A stretch of 64,000 nt of DNA from Vulcanimicrobiota bacterium (GCA_003168375.1 PMSI01000003.1:496001-560000), one strand, 5' to 3'; positions 18,061-26,901 are shown, numbered from the stretch's first letter. Notes: generated by a model not told the origin, from the letters alone. Numbers and translations are program-made.

Positions 18061-19386
18061 ATGACCTTTGTCGCTCCCGATGTCCCGCCGTCCGACGTCT
18101 TCGACCGCTGCGTCCGCTGCGGTTTGTGCCTGCCGACCTGTCCGACGTATGTCGAAACCCTGGTCGAGACGTCGGGTCCCCGCGGCCGGATCGCGCTGAT
18201 CAGGGCGGTCGCGGAGGAGCGGCTCGACGTCCTGAGCGCAGGCTTCGTCCACCAAATGTCCGAGTGCCTGGACTGCCGCGCCTGCGAGGCGGTCTGCCCG
18301 TCCGGCGTCGAGTACGGCAAGATCCTGGAGCCCGCGCGCACGCAGATCGTCCGCGCGCAGACGCCGGCCCGGTCGTGGCAAGGGCGCCTCGCCCGCGCCG
18401 TCTTGATCGGCCGCCTCTTCGGCAGCATGGGGATGATGCGTGCCGCCGCGCGACTGCTGAAGTTCTACCAGCGCAGCGGCCTGCGCGGGCTCCTCCGCCG
18501 CACCGGGATCCTGCGCGCGATCGGGATGCAGGAGATGGATGCGCTGGCGCCACGCATCTCGGACCGCTTCTTCACCCCGCGGAACCAGCGGTTCGCGCCC
18601 CCCGCGAAGCGCGCGACCGCGTTTCTGCACGCCGGCTGCATCATGCACGTCGCGTTCGCGAGCTGGCACGAGGCGACGGTGCGGGTGCTCAATGCCGCCG
18701 GCGTCGAGGTGATCGTGCCGCGCGATCAGGGCTGCTGCGGGGCGATCACGATCCACGCCGGCGAGATGGCGCTCGGGCGCGAGCTGGCGAAGCGCAACAT
18801 CGCATCGTTCGAACGCAGCGGCGCCGATCTCTACGTGATCAATGCCGCCGGCTGCGGTTCGGCGCTCAAAGAATACGGGCACCTGTTCCACGACGATCCC
18901 GAGTGGCAGAATCGTGCGATCGCATTCTCCGCCAAGGTTCGCGACGTGCTGGAGTACGTCGACGAGATCGGGTTACCGCCGCGTTCGCTCGGCGTGCTGC
19001 ACGAGATCGTCACGTACCAGGACGCGTGCCATCTGGCGCATGCGCAGCGCATCACCGCGGCACCGCGCCGGCTGCTCGCGCAAATCCCCGGGCTGGAGCT
19101 GCGCGAGATGGAGGAGTCCTCGCTGTGCTGCGGCTCGGCCGGAATCTACAACGTCACGCAGCCGGAGATGGCGCAGCGCCTGCAGCGACGCAAGGTGGAG
19201 CGCGTACTCGAGGTGGCGCCCGAGACCGTCGCGACCGCGAACCCGGGCTGCGCGCTCCAGATACGGAACGGTCTCGACCGCGCCGACGCCGGCGACGTCG
19301 CGATCAAGCACGTCATCCAACTGCTCGACGAAAGCCTCCGTGCGGCGGAAGCCGTTAAAGGTCGCCGACCCGCTGGCCCTCGCTGA
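18061..19386 (+). CDS. glcF: Glycolate oxidase iron-sulfur subunit (GlcF-like)
   Basis: 441-residue protein carrying two [4Fe-4S] ferredoxin motifs (Cys17, 20, 23, 27 and Cys69, 72, 75, 79) and two CCG domains (DQGCCGAITIHAGE and SSLCCGSAGIYN), the layout of GlcF, which passes electrons from glycolate or lactate oxidation to the membrane. No glcD/glcE flavoprotein genes are next to it, so the partner is elsewhere and the exact substrate is open. The start is placed at ATG 18061, before which lies the repeat; no clear ribosome site is present. The 3' end overlaps the convergent STAS gene by 32 bp. Confidence 0.87.
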   Translation: MTFVAPDVPPSDVFDRCVRCGLCLPTCPTYVETLVETSGPRGRIALIRAVAEERLDVLSAGFVHQMSECLDCRACEAVCPSGVEYGKILEPARTQIVRAQTPARSWQGRLARAVLIGRLFGSMGMMRAAARLLKFYQRSGLRGLLRRTGILRAIGMQEMDALAPRISDRFFTPRNQRFAPPAKRATAFLHAGCIMHVAFASWHEATVRVLNAAGVEVIVPRDQGCCGAITIHAGEMALGRELAKRNIASFERSGADLYVINAAGCGSALKEYGHLFHDDPEWQNRAIAFSAKVRDVLEYVDEIGLPPRSLGVLHEIVTYQDACHLAHAQRITAAPRRLLAQIPGLELREMEESSLCCGSAGIYNVTQPEMAQRLQRRKVERVLEVAPETVATANPGCALQIRNGLDRADAGDVAIKHVIQLLDESLRAAEAVKGRRPAGPR

Positions 19387-19765
19387 CGGCTTCGTCGAGC
19401 GTCGCGTAGACCGCGAAGACCTTGAGTAGCCCGGTGATGCGGAGCAAGCGCAGAATCTGACCTTCCTTCGCGACGAGGCGCACCTCGCCGCCGAACTCCT
19501 TCGCGCGGCGCTGGCCGCCGATCAGCGCGCCGAGCCCGGTCGAGTCGAGGAAGTCGACGAGGGTCAGGTCGACGATCAACCGATGGCTGTCGCGTTCGGA
19601 TGCCTCCGTCAGCGCAGCTCGCACCGTCGGCGAGGTGGCGATGTCGAGCGAGCCGGTGAGTTCGAAGACCTGCACGTCGTCGACGAGGTGCACGCGGATC
19701 GAGAGATCCTTGTCCTCGTGGATCTGCTGCTGGCCTTGCTGGTTCGTGCTGCCGTTGACGTTCAT
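19355..19765 (-). CDS. STAS-domain anti-sigma-factor antagonist
   Basis: 136 residues, SpoIIAA/RsbV-like single STAS domain. The phosphorylatable serine is Ser75 in DFLDSTGLGAL; VFELTGSLDIATSP is the first-strand motif. Such proteins, when unphosphorylated, bind anti-sigma kinases. No kinase or sigma gene is adjacent, so its partner switch is elsewhere. ATG overlaps the upstream stop by 4 bp; the longer upstream frame is a shadow. Confidence 0.87.
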   Translation of the reverse strand: MNVNGSTNQQGQQQIHEDKDLSIRVHLVDDVQVFELTGSLDIATSPTVRAALTEASERDSHRLIVDLTLVDFLDSTGLGALIGGQRRAKEFGGEVRLVAKEGQILRLLRITGLLKVFAVYATLDEAVSEGQRVGDL

Positions 19766-20106
19766 CCTTCGTACTCCCGCCACTCCGCAATCTGGCCGCG
19801 TTCGTCGAGACGGACGGTGGCGCACCCCGCGCGTTCGCGCCACGGTTCGCCGTCGCCTCCGGGGGTCGCGAAGCGGTAGACGACGCACGCACGGTCGCCG
19901 CTCGCGAGCACGTCGTCGACCTCGAATCGGAACGGGATACCGGCGGCGGCGAACCGGGCAAACTCCGCGGCGATCGCCACGCGCCCGCGGATCGGCGCTT
20001 TGCGCACTTCGCAATACGCACCGTTTTCGGCGAAGCGGTCCGCGACGCCGTCGACCGAGCCGCGCGCGAACGCGTCGAGCACCGCCGAGAGCGTGTCGCC
20101 GTTCAC
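19762..20106 (-). CDS. NTF2-like (SnoaL-type) protein
   Basis: 114 residues with the pattern of the SnoaL-like NTF2 fold: a helical N terminus (LDAFARGSVDGVADRFAENG), then strands including RFEVDDVLASGDRACVVYRF and a terminal IAEWREYE. Function (isomerase, cyclase or binding protein) cannot be told. Co-translated with the STAS gene through an ATGA overlap, and 2 bp from the TPR gene upstream. Confidence 0.75.
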   Translation of the reverse strand: MNGDTLSAVLDAFARGSVDGVADRFAENGAYCEVRKAPIRGRVAIAAEFARFAAAGIPFRFEVDDVLASGDRACVVYRFATPGGDGEPWRERAGCATVRLDERGQIAEWREYEG

Positions 20107-20107
20107 G

Positions 20108-21127
20108 CTACGGGGTCGGGGTCTTCCCGGCCGCGATCGACGTCACCATCGCGGCGACGCGATCGGCAGCGGTCGTATCGCCGTTCTTGCGGTATCCGCG
20201 CAGCGCGACGTCGAGATCGGCAAGCGCACCGTCTTTGTCACCGACACCGTAGTTCGCTACCGCGCGCTCTTTGTAGCCGTCCGGGTCGGTCGGCTGCCGC
20301 TGCACGTACGTGCGCAGGTCTTCGAGTGCGAGGCGGTAGCTGCTGATACGGTTGTACGCGAGACCGCGGAAGTAGTACGCGGTGTCGGACGCCTTCGGGT
20401 TCTGTGCGATGTACGCGTTGAAATCCGCGATCCCGTCGGTGTAGCGGGTCTCGACGAGGGCGAGCCGGCCACGTGCCCACAAGCCGCGGCGGCTCTTCGG
20501 GTCGAGCGCGAGCGCCTTCTCGCAGTCGGCCTTCGCGAGGTCGCGTTTCGCGACCAGCCGTTCGGTGTCGCAGCGCGCCGCGAAGACGTACGCGTTGGAG
20601 CGCCCGAGTTCGACGGCCCGGTCGTAGTCGCTCAGCGCGAGCGTGTACGCTTCACGCTGGAACTGAACGTCGCCGCGATCTTCGTACGCGAGCGCGTCGG
20701 TCGCGTCGAGCCGGATCGCGTTGTCGCAGTCGGTCAGCGCGCCGGTTACGTCGTCGAGCTGAAGCCGCGTCTCGCAGCGCGTGACGTACGCATACTGGTA
20801 CTCGGGTTCGATCTTGATCGCCGAGTTGTAGTCCTTGAGCGCGTCTGCGTTCTCGCCGAGGTCCGCCTTGGCGTCGCCGCGCAGCACGAGGGCGCGGGCG
20901 TCGCGCGGATGCGCCGCCACGAACGCGTCGAGCGCGGCGATCGCCTCACGGAACTTGCGCTCGTGGAAGAGCCCCTGCGCGCGCGTGTATCCGGTCGTGG
21001 CGTCGTCGGCCTGCGCCGCCGCCGGCGGATCGGCAGCCAAGCCCGGGCTCGGCGCGCCCACGAGCAGGACGGCGGCGAAGGCGAGCGCCCCGAGCCGGCG
21101 CAAGCGAGAGAACGGCGCGCTGAACAT
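20108..21127 (-). CDS. Exported tetratricopeptide-repeat protein
   Basis: About 339 residues with a signal peptide (LRRLGALAFAAVLLVGAPSPGLAA) followed by seven to eight TPR units, for example ALKDYNSAIKIEPEYQYAYV and ALSDYDRAVELGRSNAYVF. TPR arrays mediate protein contacts in the periplasm. I place the start at ATG 21127 because the signal peptide begins there; a GTG at 21169 would add 14 residues. Its 3' end is 1-2 bp from the NTF2-like gene, so the three minus-strand genes form an operon. Confidence 0.82.
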   Translation of the reverse strand: MFSAPFSRLRRLGALAFAAVLLVGAPSPGLAADPPAAAQADDATTGYTRAQGLFHERKFREAIAALDAFVAAHPRDARALVLRGDAKADLGENADALKDYNSAIKIEPEYQYAYVTRCETRLQLDDVTGALTDCDNAIRLDATDALAYEDRGDVQFQREAYTLALSDYDRAVELGRSNAYVFAARCDTERLVAKRDLAKADCEKALALDPKSRRGLWARGRLALVETRYTDGIADFNAYIAQNPKASDTAYYFRGLAYNRISSYRLALEDLRTYVQRQPTDPDGYKERAVANYGVGDKDGALADLDVALRGYRKNGDTTAADRVAAMVTSIAAGKTPTP

Positions 21128-21243
21128 GCCCCGAACTTGCGCGAGGACCTTACCGTTCCTGCGAGCCACTCAGGCCATGAGGCTGACCCGCGTCCGTTAC
21201 GCGGGTCATGCCGGCCTACAGCGAGCCGGCGAGATGTAGGCTT

Positions 21244-21315
21244 CTGGGGCGGCTGGATTCGAACCAACGAATGGCGGATTCAAAGCCCGCTGCCTTACCA
21301 CTTGGCGACGCCCCA
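21244..21315 (-). tRNA. tRNA-Gln (anticodon TTG)
   Basis: The minus strand folds as a tRNA: acceptor TGGGGCG/CGCCCCA, D arm GCCAAGTGGTAAGGC, anticodon stem GCGGG with loop CTTTGAA (anticodon TTG), T arm GTTGG-TTCGAAT-CCAGC. The CCA end is not encoded. Confidence 0.95.
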
Positions 21316-21373
21316 TCGTGCGGCGAATGGGGTTCTCGCCCCGTCGGGAGGGTTCCCTCGGATCGGGGCGCGG

Positions 21374-21778
21374 TCAGCGTGCGAGCCGGAACACGCGGTC
21401 GGCGATCGGCGTAACGTACGGGATCGCGAACAGCTCGGCGCGTAGCGCGCGTTCCCGGAAGCTGAGCGAGAGGCCGAGCAGCACGAACGCCGCGACGATG
21501 TCGGCGAGCAGGCCGACCGCGTAGAGGATCACGACCGCGGTCGTCGAGGCGGCGAGCGGCGGGATCGCGAGCAGCAGCAGCAGCGGAAGCGCGAGCAGTA
21601 CGACGTAAGCGACGGTCGCGACGATCCCGTAGACGAATGCCTGGCGCGTGTGCAGGCGCGACCACGCCGTCGCCTCGGCCGGCTCGCGGACGAGGTCCAA
21701 CACGGCGAGCGGCCACACGATGTACGCGTTGGCCGCTCGTTGCCGGAGATCGAGGTCATCGCCGCTGCCGTCGTTCAT
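21374..21778 (-). CDS. Small DUF4870-like membrane protein
   Basis: 134 residues with an N-terminal soluble part (WPLAVLDLVREPAEATAW-RLHTRQA) and two to three hydrophobic helices. The TRQAF segment before the first helix recalls DUF4870/TM2-type small membrane proteins, but I am not sure of the family. Minus strand, 20 bp after the NlpC/P60 gene, so it may share that riboswitch-controlled transcript. Confidence 0.7.
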   Translation of the reverse strand: MNDGSGDDLDLRQRAANAYIVWPLAVLDLVREPAEATAWSRLHTRQAFVYGIVATVAYVVLLALPLLLLLAIPPLAASTTAVVILYAVGLLADIVAAFVLLGLSLSFRERALRAELFAIPYVTPIADRVFRLAR

Positions 21779-21798
21779 ACCGGCAACGGGATTCGACG

Positions 21799-22461
21799 TT
21801 AGTTGACGACGCGCTTTGCGCCGACGTAGCGCCGGCCCCAGTACGAGTCGTGCAGATTGGAGATCATCACGCCGTGGCTCGACGAGGCGTGGACGAAGCG
21901 GTCGCCGCCGAGCGAGATTCCGACGTGCGAAACCCCGGGCGCGTAGGTGTGGAAGAACACCAGGTCGCCGGCTTTCGGCTGGCCGGCGAACTTCTTCCCG
22001 GCGTAGTACTGCTCGTCGGCCATGCGGGGCAAGCGCACGCCCATCATCGCGAAGACGTGCTGCGTGTAGCCGGAGCAGTCGAACCCGTACGTCGACGTGC
22101 CGCCGAACGAGTACCGGACGCCCAGAAACCGCATCGCGTTCTTGGTGAGGTGCGACGCCATCGCGGCGCCGCGGGCGGCGATCCCGCCGGCAAATTTTTG
22201 AAGCTTGAGCAAACGCGTCGCCCGGGCCGGCGGGACCGCGTTGGTCGTCGCGGCCGCCGATTCGTCGGCTTTCTCAGGGGAAGCGTTCCACATGACGAGG
22301 TCGGCGCCGTCGGTCGGGTCCGCCATCGCGGAGGCGCTCGTCACGGACGTCGTCGCGACCGCCGGAGCATTTGGTTCACCCGTCGGTTCGGCACTCGCTA
22401 CGGCGGTCAGACCAGCCGAGAGAATGCAAACGAACAACCCGGCGAGGATGGAACGATGCAA
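21799..22461 (-). CDS. Secreted NlpC/P60 peptidoglycan endopeptidase
   Basis: Cell-wall hydrolase, 220 residues from a TTG start. The signal peptide HRSILAGLFVCILSAGLTAV ends at an Ala-rich cleavage site, a linker follows, then an NlpC/P60 domain: catalytic Cys129 (GFDCSGYTQ), His179 (SHVGISLG) and His191 (FVHASS). I chose TTG 22461 because the signal peptide starts there and AGGGAG lies six bases before it; a GTG at 22482 would prepend seven charged residues and lie inside the riboswitch. A ydaO-type leader precedes it, so expression should fall or rise with cyclic di-AMP. Confidence 0.88.
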   Translation of the reverse strand: MHRSILAGLFVCILSAGLTAVASAEPTGEPNAPAVATTSVTSASAMADPTDGADLVMWNASPEKADESAAATTNAVPPARATRLLKLQKFAGGIAARGAAMASHLTKNAMRFLGVRYSFGGTSTYGFDCSGYTQHVFAMMGVRLPRMADEQYYAGKKFAGQPKAGDLVFFHTYAPGVSHVGISLGGDRFVHASSSHGVMISNLHDSYWGRRYVGAKRVVN

Positions 22462-22476
22462 GAACTGCTCCCTCTT

Positions 22477-22680
22477 CCACACGTACGGGGTTAGTTGACG
22501 GGTTCGGACGGAAGAAATCGCCCGCGCGCCGACCGGCGCGTTAACCCCTGCCCTGGGTAGTCCCCCGCTCCGGCGCGCTAGGCCGGACTCCGTGATCCAA
22601 CAGCAGGTATGATCGAATCCGCCGAACCGTTAGACGTTTCGCCGAACCGGTAGCCCCGAAAATCGGGGCCACAGGGATGG
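22477..22680 (-). ncRNA. ydaO/yuaA-type cyclic di-AMP riboswitch
   Basis: Leader of the NlpC/P60 gene on the minus strand. The conserved ydaO core is present in order: CCGGAGCGGGGGACTACCCA, then GCAGGGGTTAAC, a variable GC hairpin, then GTCCGAACCCGTCAACTAAC followed by CCCGTACG just before the ribosome site. Upstream are a GCCCC-GATTTTC-GGGGC hairpin and two GGTTCGGC boxes that fit the pseudo-symmetric fold. This class binds c-di-AMP and most often controls cell-wall hydrolases, as here. The 5' limit is approximate. Confidence 0.85.
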
Positions 22681-22767
22681 GGGTAGGCGCTCCGGATCGC
22701 CATCTCCTCCCCGCCCCGCCCGGCCCTGGGTAAAGAAAAACGGGTGCGGGGTCAGCCACGTGGCCGG

Positions 22768-24114
22768 TCAGCCCAGGGCGCGGATCGCGGCTGCGACCGA
22801 CTCCGCGACGGCCTGGGTGCGGGGGCCGTCGTTGCTTTCGACCATCACCCGTACCAGCGGCTCAGTCCCCGACGGACGCACCAGGATCCGGCCCTGGTCG
22901 GCGAGCTCGCGTTCGGCGGCGGCGATCGCGTCGCGCACCGTCGGATGATCGGCGACCGCCTTGTCGGCGACGCGCACGTTCAGCAGCACCTGCGGATAGA
23001 CGCTCAGTCCCGATGCGAGCGCGTGCAGCGTGCGCCGCGCGCGGACCGCGGTCGAGAGCAGCGTCACGGCGGTCATCGGTCCGTCGCCCGTCGTGCCGCG
23101 TTCGAGATCGATCACGTGCCCCGACTGCTCGCCGCCGAAGCGGTACCCGCCGCCGCGCAGCGCTTCGAGCACGTAGCGGTCGCCGACCGCCGCGCGTACC
23201 AGCCGAATCCCTTCGCGCTCGAGCGCTTTCTCGAAGCCCATGTTCGACATCACCGTGCCGACGACGGTGTTGCCCGGGAGCTCGCCGCGCTGCGCGAGAT
23301 CGCGCGCGAGCACGAGCATGACGTGATCGCCGCTCATCACCTCGCCCGTTTCGTCGACGAACAACGCCCGGTCGGCGTCCCCGTCGAACGCGACGCCGGC
23401 GACCGGACCGGTGGAGCGCGCGATCTCCTCGCGCACGCGGCTGCGCAGCACCGTGAGATTGGTCGCGCCGCAGTCGACGTTGATGCGGCTGCCGTCGTCT
23501 TCGCAGTGCAGCGCGACGACGCGCGCGCCGAGCCGCTCGAAGATCTTCGGTCCGACCAGATACGCCGCGCCGAACGCCGCATCGACCACGACGGTCCAGC
23601 CCGACAGATCGGCGCCGGCCGCGACCAGCTTGGCGAAGTAGTTGTCGATCAGGCCGCGCGTCTGCGTCACGATCCCGATGTCGAGCCCGGTCGGCCGGGG
23701 AAGGTCCCCGTGGCCGTCGATCAGCGATTCGATCTCGTTCTCCACCGCGTCCGAGAGCTTGAAGCCGTCGGCGGCGAAGAACTTGATCCCGTTGTCCTCG
23801 ATCGGGTTGTGTGAGGCCGAGATCATCACGCCGGCCGCGGCTTCGATGCTGCTGGTGATCGCTGCCACCGCAGGCGTCGGCACGATCCCGAGCTGCACCA
23901 CGTTGCGCCCGGTCGATGCGATCCCCGCAACGATCGCGCCCTCGAGCATCGGACCCGAGAGCCGCGTGTCCCGCCCGACCACGATCGGTTTGTCGAGCGG
24001 CTGGTCGTGCGCGATCACCGCCGCGCCGGCGCGCCCGATCGCGTACGCCAGCTCCGGCGTGAGATCCGCGTTCGCGACGCCGCGCACGCCATCGGTTCCA
24101 AAGTACTTCCCCAC
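22768..24114 (-). CDS. glmM: Phosphoglucosamine mutase
   Basis: Converts glucosamine-6-phosphate to glucosamine-1-phosphate for peptidoglycan and surface polymers. 448 residues from GTG 24114: MGKYFGTDGVRG start, catalytic phosphoserine Ser101 in GVMISASHNP, metal-binding DGDADRALFVD, and C-terminal phosphate loop VRPSGTEPLVRVM. A long frame continues upstream but is a shadow of cdaR. Third gene of cdaA-cdaR-glmM; in Firmicutes GlmM binds and modulates CdaA. Confidence 0.95.
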   Translation of the reverse strand: MGKYFGTDGVRGVANADLTPELAYAIGRAGAAVIAHDQPLDKPIVVGRDTRLSGPMLEGAIVAGIASTGRNVVQLGIVPTPAVAAITSSIEAAAGVMISASHNPIEDNGIKFFAADGFKLSDAVENEIESLIDGHGDLPRPTGLDIGIVTQTRGLIDNYFAKLVAAGADLSGWTVVVDAAFGAAYLVGPKIFERLGARVVALHCEDDGSRINVDCGATNLTVLRSRVREEIARSTGPVAGVAFDGDADRALFVDETGEVMSGDHVMLVLARDLAQRGELPGNTVVGTVMSNMGFEKALEREGIRLVRAAVGDRYVLEALRGGGYRFGGEQSGHVIDLERGTTGDGPMTAVTLLSTAVRARRTLHALASGLSVYPQVLLNVRVADKAVADHPTVRDAIAAAERELADQGRILVRPSGTEPLVRVMVESNDGPRTQAVAESVAAAIRALG

Positions 24115-24116
24115 GC

Positions 24117-24791
24117 CTATTTCGTCCGTGACGTCGTCGCCGGGATGAACTTGACGCGCGCGCGCACGAGGTTCGGCGAGACCTGGATCTCGTCGATCGC
24201 CGTACCGCGCGCATCGATCGGGATCGGCCCGACCATCTCGTCGAGCAGCTTCGGTTTCGCGGGGATTTCGATCTGCACGCGCACGCCGGCGACGCGCGAG
24301 AGCACGCTCGAAGGTCCGCGAATCGTCGTCGTCGTGGGATCGAGCTGCGCCGAGTCGATCACGATCCCGCGCCGGTCGCCGACGTAGTCGAGGCTCACGC
24401 GCACCGTCCGGTCCTCGATACGGTCGAGCGTTACGTACACCGACGCCGGTGCCAGCGACTTGACGACGATGTCGGGCGCGTTCAGCTTCACCGCGACGGC
24501 GTGCTTGCCGGGGTCGGCCAGGTCGCTGACGTCGAGCACCGCCTGCACCTGTTCGGGCTTCGGGCCGGGCCCGTTGCGGGGCGACTCGACGACGACCGTC
24601 GCGGTCTTGTCGTCGTAACGCGCTTGGTAGCCCGGCTTCAGACCGGTGACGACGATCGGAACGACGAGGGTCTGATCGAATCGCGCCAGCGTTCCGGGTG
24701 CGGCGGCGAGATGGAAGTAGCCCCACGCCGCCAGCGCGAGGCCGACGGCGAGGACCTTAAGTCCGAAGTTGTTCTTGAGGAGATTGAGCAC
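24117..24791 (-). CDS. cdaR: YbbR-domain regulator of diadenylate cyclase
   Basis: 224 residues: one N-terminal transmembrane helix (LKVLAVGLALAAWGYFHLA) and two YbbR-type beta domains outside the membrane (strands such as VPIVVTGLKPGYQARYDDK and TVRVSLDYVGDRRG). In Firmicutes CdaR (YbbR) binds CdaA and tunes its activity. It overlaps cdaA by 35 bp, and its stop is 2 bp before glmM. Family proteins often have three or four YbbR repeats, so this one is short. Confidence 0.88.
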   Translation of the reverse strand: MLNLLKNNFGLKVLAVGLALAAWGYFHLAAAPGTLARFDQTLVVPIVVTGLKPGYQARYDDKTATVVVESPRNGPGPKPEQVQAVLDVSDLADPGKHAVAVKLNAPDIVVKSLAPASVYVTLDRIEDRTVRVSLDYVGDRRGIVIDSAQLDPTTTTIRGPSSVLSRVAGVRVQIEIPAKPKLLDEMVGPIPIDARGTAIDEIQVSPNLVRARVKFIPATTSRTK

Positions 24792-25623
24792 GCGGGACCC
24801 GGGTCAGCAAACTAGCGAGCAGATTTCCGTCGGCGTGCGCACGGCGGCGCGTGGGGCGAATGCACGCAGCGAGCACGCGACGCAGCCGTTCTTCGTCGTC
24901 GATCGGAACCGACAGCCGGCCGGCACGCGCGACCGAGACCAGGCCGCTCTCCTCGCTGACGACGACGACGACCGCGTCCGTTTGCTCGGTGAGGCCGACC
25001 GCCGCGCGATGCCGGGTCCCGACGTGCCGGTCGACCGAGAGCGTATTGTCGCTGAGCGGCAGGAAGCAGCCGGCACCCTCGATCACGAGGTCGCGGACGA
25101 TCGCCGCACCGTCGTGGAGCGGCGAGGTCTTGTTGAAGATCGCGAGCAGCAGGTCGAGCGAGAGCCGTGCATCGAGCGCCGTCCCGCTTTCGACGTACTC
25201 GCGTAACCCCGTCTGCTGTTCGACGACGATCAGCGCCCCGAACCGCTGGCGCGCGAGGACGAACCCCGCGTGCGCGACGATGCGGATCTGCTCGGCGGCG
25301 ATCTCGTCCTCGGCGCGCCGGTCGCGCATGAACAGGCGGCCGCGCCCCAGCTGCTCGAGGCCGCGGCGCAGCTCCGGCTGGAACACGATCGGAAGTCCGA
25401 CGGCGGTCCCGAGGAGAAGGTACTGCATCACGGTGGCCAGCACGAGCAGATGCAGCAAATTCGAGACGGCGAGGATCACGACGAGGACGAACAGCCCGAG
25501 CATGATCTGCACGGCCCGCGTCCCGCGGATGAGGAGCAGCAGATAGTACGTCAAGACCGACGTCGCGAGGATGTCGATCGCGTCGACCACGGTGAAGTGG
25601 ATCGGGATCGCCGGCCAGGTCAT
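24757..25623 (-). CDS. cdaA: Diadenylate cyclase CdaA
   Basis: Membrane-bound enzyme making cyclic di-AMP from two ATP; 288 residues. Three N-terminal membrane helices (to about residue 75) precede the DAC domain with its signature residues: DGA at 171-173 (SPLHDGAAIV) and RHR at 204-206 (VGTRHRAAVG). The genome thus makes the ligand for the riboswitch lying just beyond glmM. The ATG overlaps the stop of the small upstream gene by 4 bp. Confidence 0.94.
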   Translation of the reverse strand: MTWPAIPIHFTVVDAIDILATSVLTYYLLLLIRGTRAVQIMLGLFVLVVILAVSNLLHLLVLATVMQYLLLGTAVGLPIVFQPELRRGLEQLGRGRLFMRDRRAEDEIAAEQIRIVAHAGFVLARQRFGALIVVEQQTGLREYVESGTALDARLSLDLLLAIFNKTSPLHDGAAIVRDLVIEGAGCFLPLSDNTLSVDRHVGTRHRAAVGLTEQTDAVVVVVSEESGLVSVARAGRLSVPIDDEERLRRVLAACIRPTRRRAHADGNLLASLLTRVPRAQSPQEQLRT

Positions 25624-25949
25624 CGCCGTGGCTCCGGCTCGCGCAGATACGCCTCGAGCACGCGCGTGGCGTCGAGCTCGGGGTCGCCCAAACCGGCCGC
25701 TGCGATCGCCGCGGCCCTGTCGAGGTCGAGCTCGCGCTCCGTGCGGTCCGGCACGAAGACCGACTCGATCGCGACGAGATCGTCGATCAGGTCTGCGGCG
25801 GTCACCGCGTCGTCGAAGCGCACGGTCACCGCGGGTCCGTCTTCGTCGACCGCCATGACGCCGACCGGCGCGCCGGGTCCGCGCAACGCCTCGACGACGT
25901 TCGCGCGGGCGAGCGGGTCGGCGAGGTTTACGGTGCGCGTCACGATCAC
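25620..25949 (-). CDS. Small uncharacterised protein preceding cdaA
   Basis: 109 residues from GTG 25949 (GTG 25943 is also possible). Acidic, mixed alpha/beta (ADPLARANVVEALRGPG; DLIDDLVAIESVFVPD), no recognised domain, no membrane segment. It overlaps cdaA by 4 bp and so belongs to the c-di-AMP operon; its 5' end faces rsgA across about 18 bp, a very short divergent promoter region. The upstream extension of this frame is antisense to rsgA and rejected. Confidence 0.6.
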   Translation of the reverse strand: MIVTRTVNLADPLARANVVEALRGPGAPVGVMAVDEDGPAVTVRFDDAVTAADLIDDLVAIESVFVPDRTERELDLDRAAAIAAAGLGDPELDATRVLEAYLREPEPRR

Positions 25950-25967
25950 GGTCGATCCGTTGTTCGC

Positions 25968-26855
25968 GTGAGCGAAGACGGACTCCGCCGGGCGCGGGTG
26001 ATCGCGGTCGGTCGCAACTCCGCTTGGATCGTCGCCGAGGACGAGGACGAACCGCGCCTGGCGTCGCTGCGCAGGAGCGCGACCTACGCCATGCCGGTCC
26101 CGGGCGACCTGGTGGACGCTCGCGTGATCGCCGACGACCGCGTCGTGGTCGACGGCGTTCACCCGCGCAGCTTCGCGCTCATCCGGCGGACCGGAGGCGG
26201 CCGAACCAAGACGATGGCGGCCAACGTCGATACGATCGCGATCGTGGCCGCGCTGGTCGAGCCTGCGCTGCACTTCACGATGATCGACCAGCTGGTGGCG
26301 TTCGCGGTCCAGCACGAAGTGTCGCCGCTCCTGCTCCTCACCAAGGCCGACCTCGCCGGCGAAGAGGCCGCCGAGCGCGTCGCCGCGATCTACCGCGCGG
26401 TCGACGTGCCGACCCTGATCCTCCAGCCCAAAGCGGGCCGCGGCATCGACGGGCTGCGCGAGCTGCTCGCGTCCCGGCGGGCGCTCCTGGTGGGCAACTC
26501 CGGCGTCGGAAAGTCGAGCATCTTCCGCGCGTTGGGCGGGATCGGCGTCGTCGGCGATCTTTCCCGCTTCGGCCGCGGACGTCAGACCACGACGTCGGCC
26601 CGCCTGGTGCGGCTGGGCGAGGGTTTCCTGATCGACAGCCCGGGGATCGGCGAGTTCGACCTCGACCCGATGCCGGCGACCGAGGCGGCCTGGCTGTTCG
26701 CCGAGATGCGCGAGCCGGCGACGCGCTGCCGCTTCGCAAACTGCCGCCACCTCAGCGAGCCGGACTGCGCCGTCCGCCGGGCCGTCTCCGAAGGACGGAT
26801 CGCCGCCACCCGCTACGCCTCGTACGTGGAGATCGCGGGCGCGAGGCCCGCGTAG
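25968..26855 (+). CDS. rsgA: Ribosome small-subunit-dependent GTPase A
   Basis: Circularly permuted GTPase assisting late 30S maturation. 295 residues: N-terminal OB-like domain, G4 TKAD near 125, then G1 GNSGVGKSS at 176-184, G3 DSPG near 224, and the zinc motif C-x5-C-x-H-x5-C (CRFANCRHLSEPDC) near 255. The permuted motif order and zinc knuckle are diagnostic. GTG start at 25968. Confidence 0.94.
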   Translation: MSEDGLRRARVIAVGRNSAWIVAEDEDEPRLASLRRSATYAMPVPGDLVDARVIADDRVVVDGVHPRSFALIRRTGGGRTKTMAANVDTIAIVAALVEPALHFTMIDQLVAFAVQHEVSPLLLLTKADLAGEEAAERVAAIYRAVDVPTLILQPKAGRGIDGLRELLASRRALLVGNSGVGKSSIFRALGGIGVVGDLSRFGRGRQTTTSARLVRLGEGFLIDSPGIGEFDLDPMPATEAAWLFAEMREPATRCRFANCRHLSEPDCAVRRAVSEGRIAATRYASYVEIAGARPA

Positions 26856-26901
26856 CCGCCCGCGGTTGAATCCGGGGCGCAAACGTGGTAGTCTACCCTT
26901 C

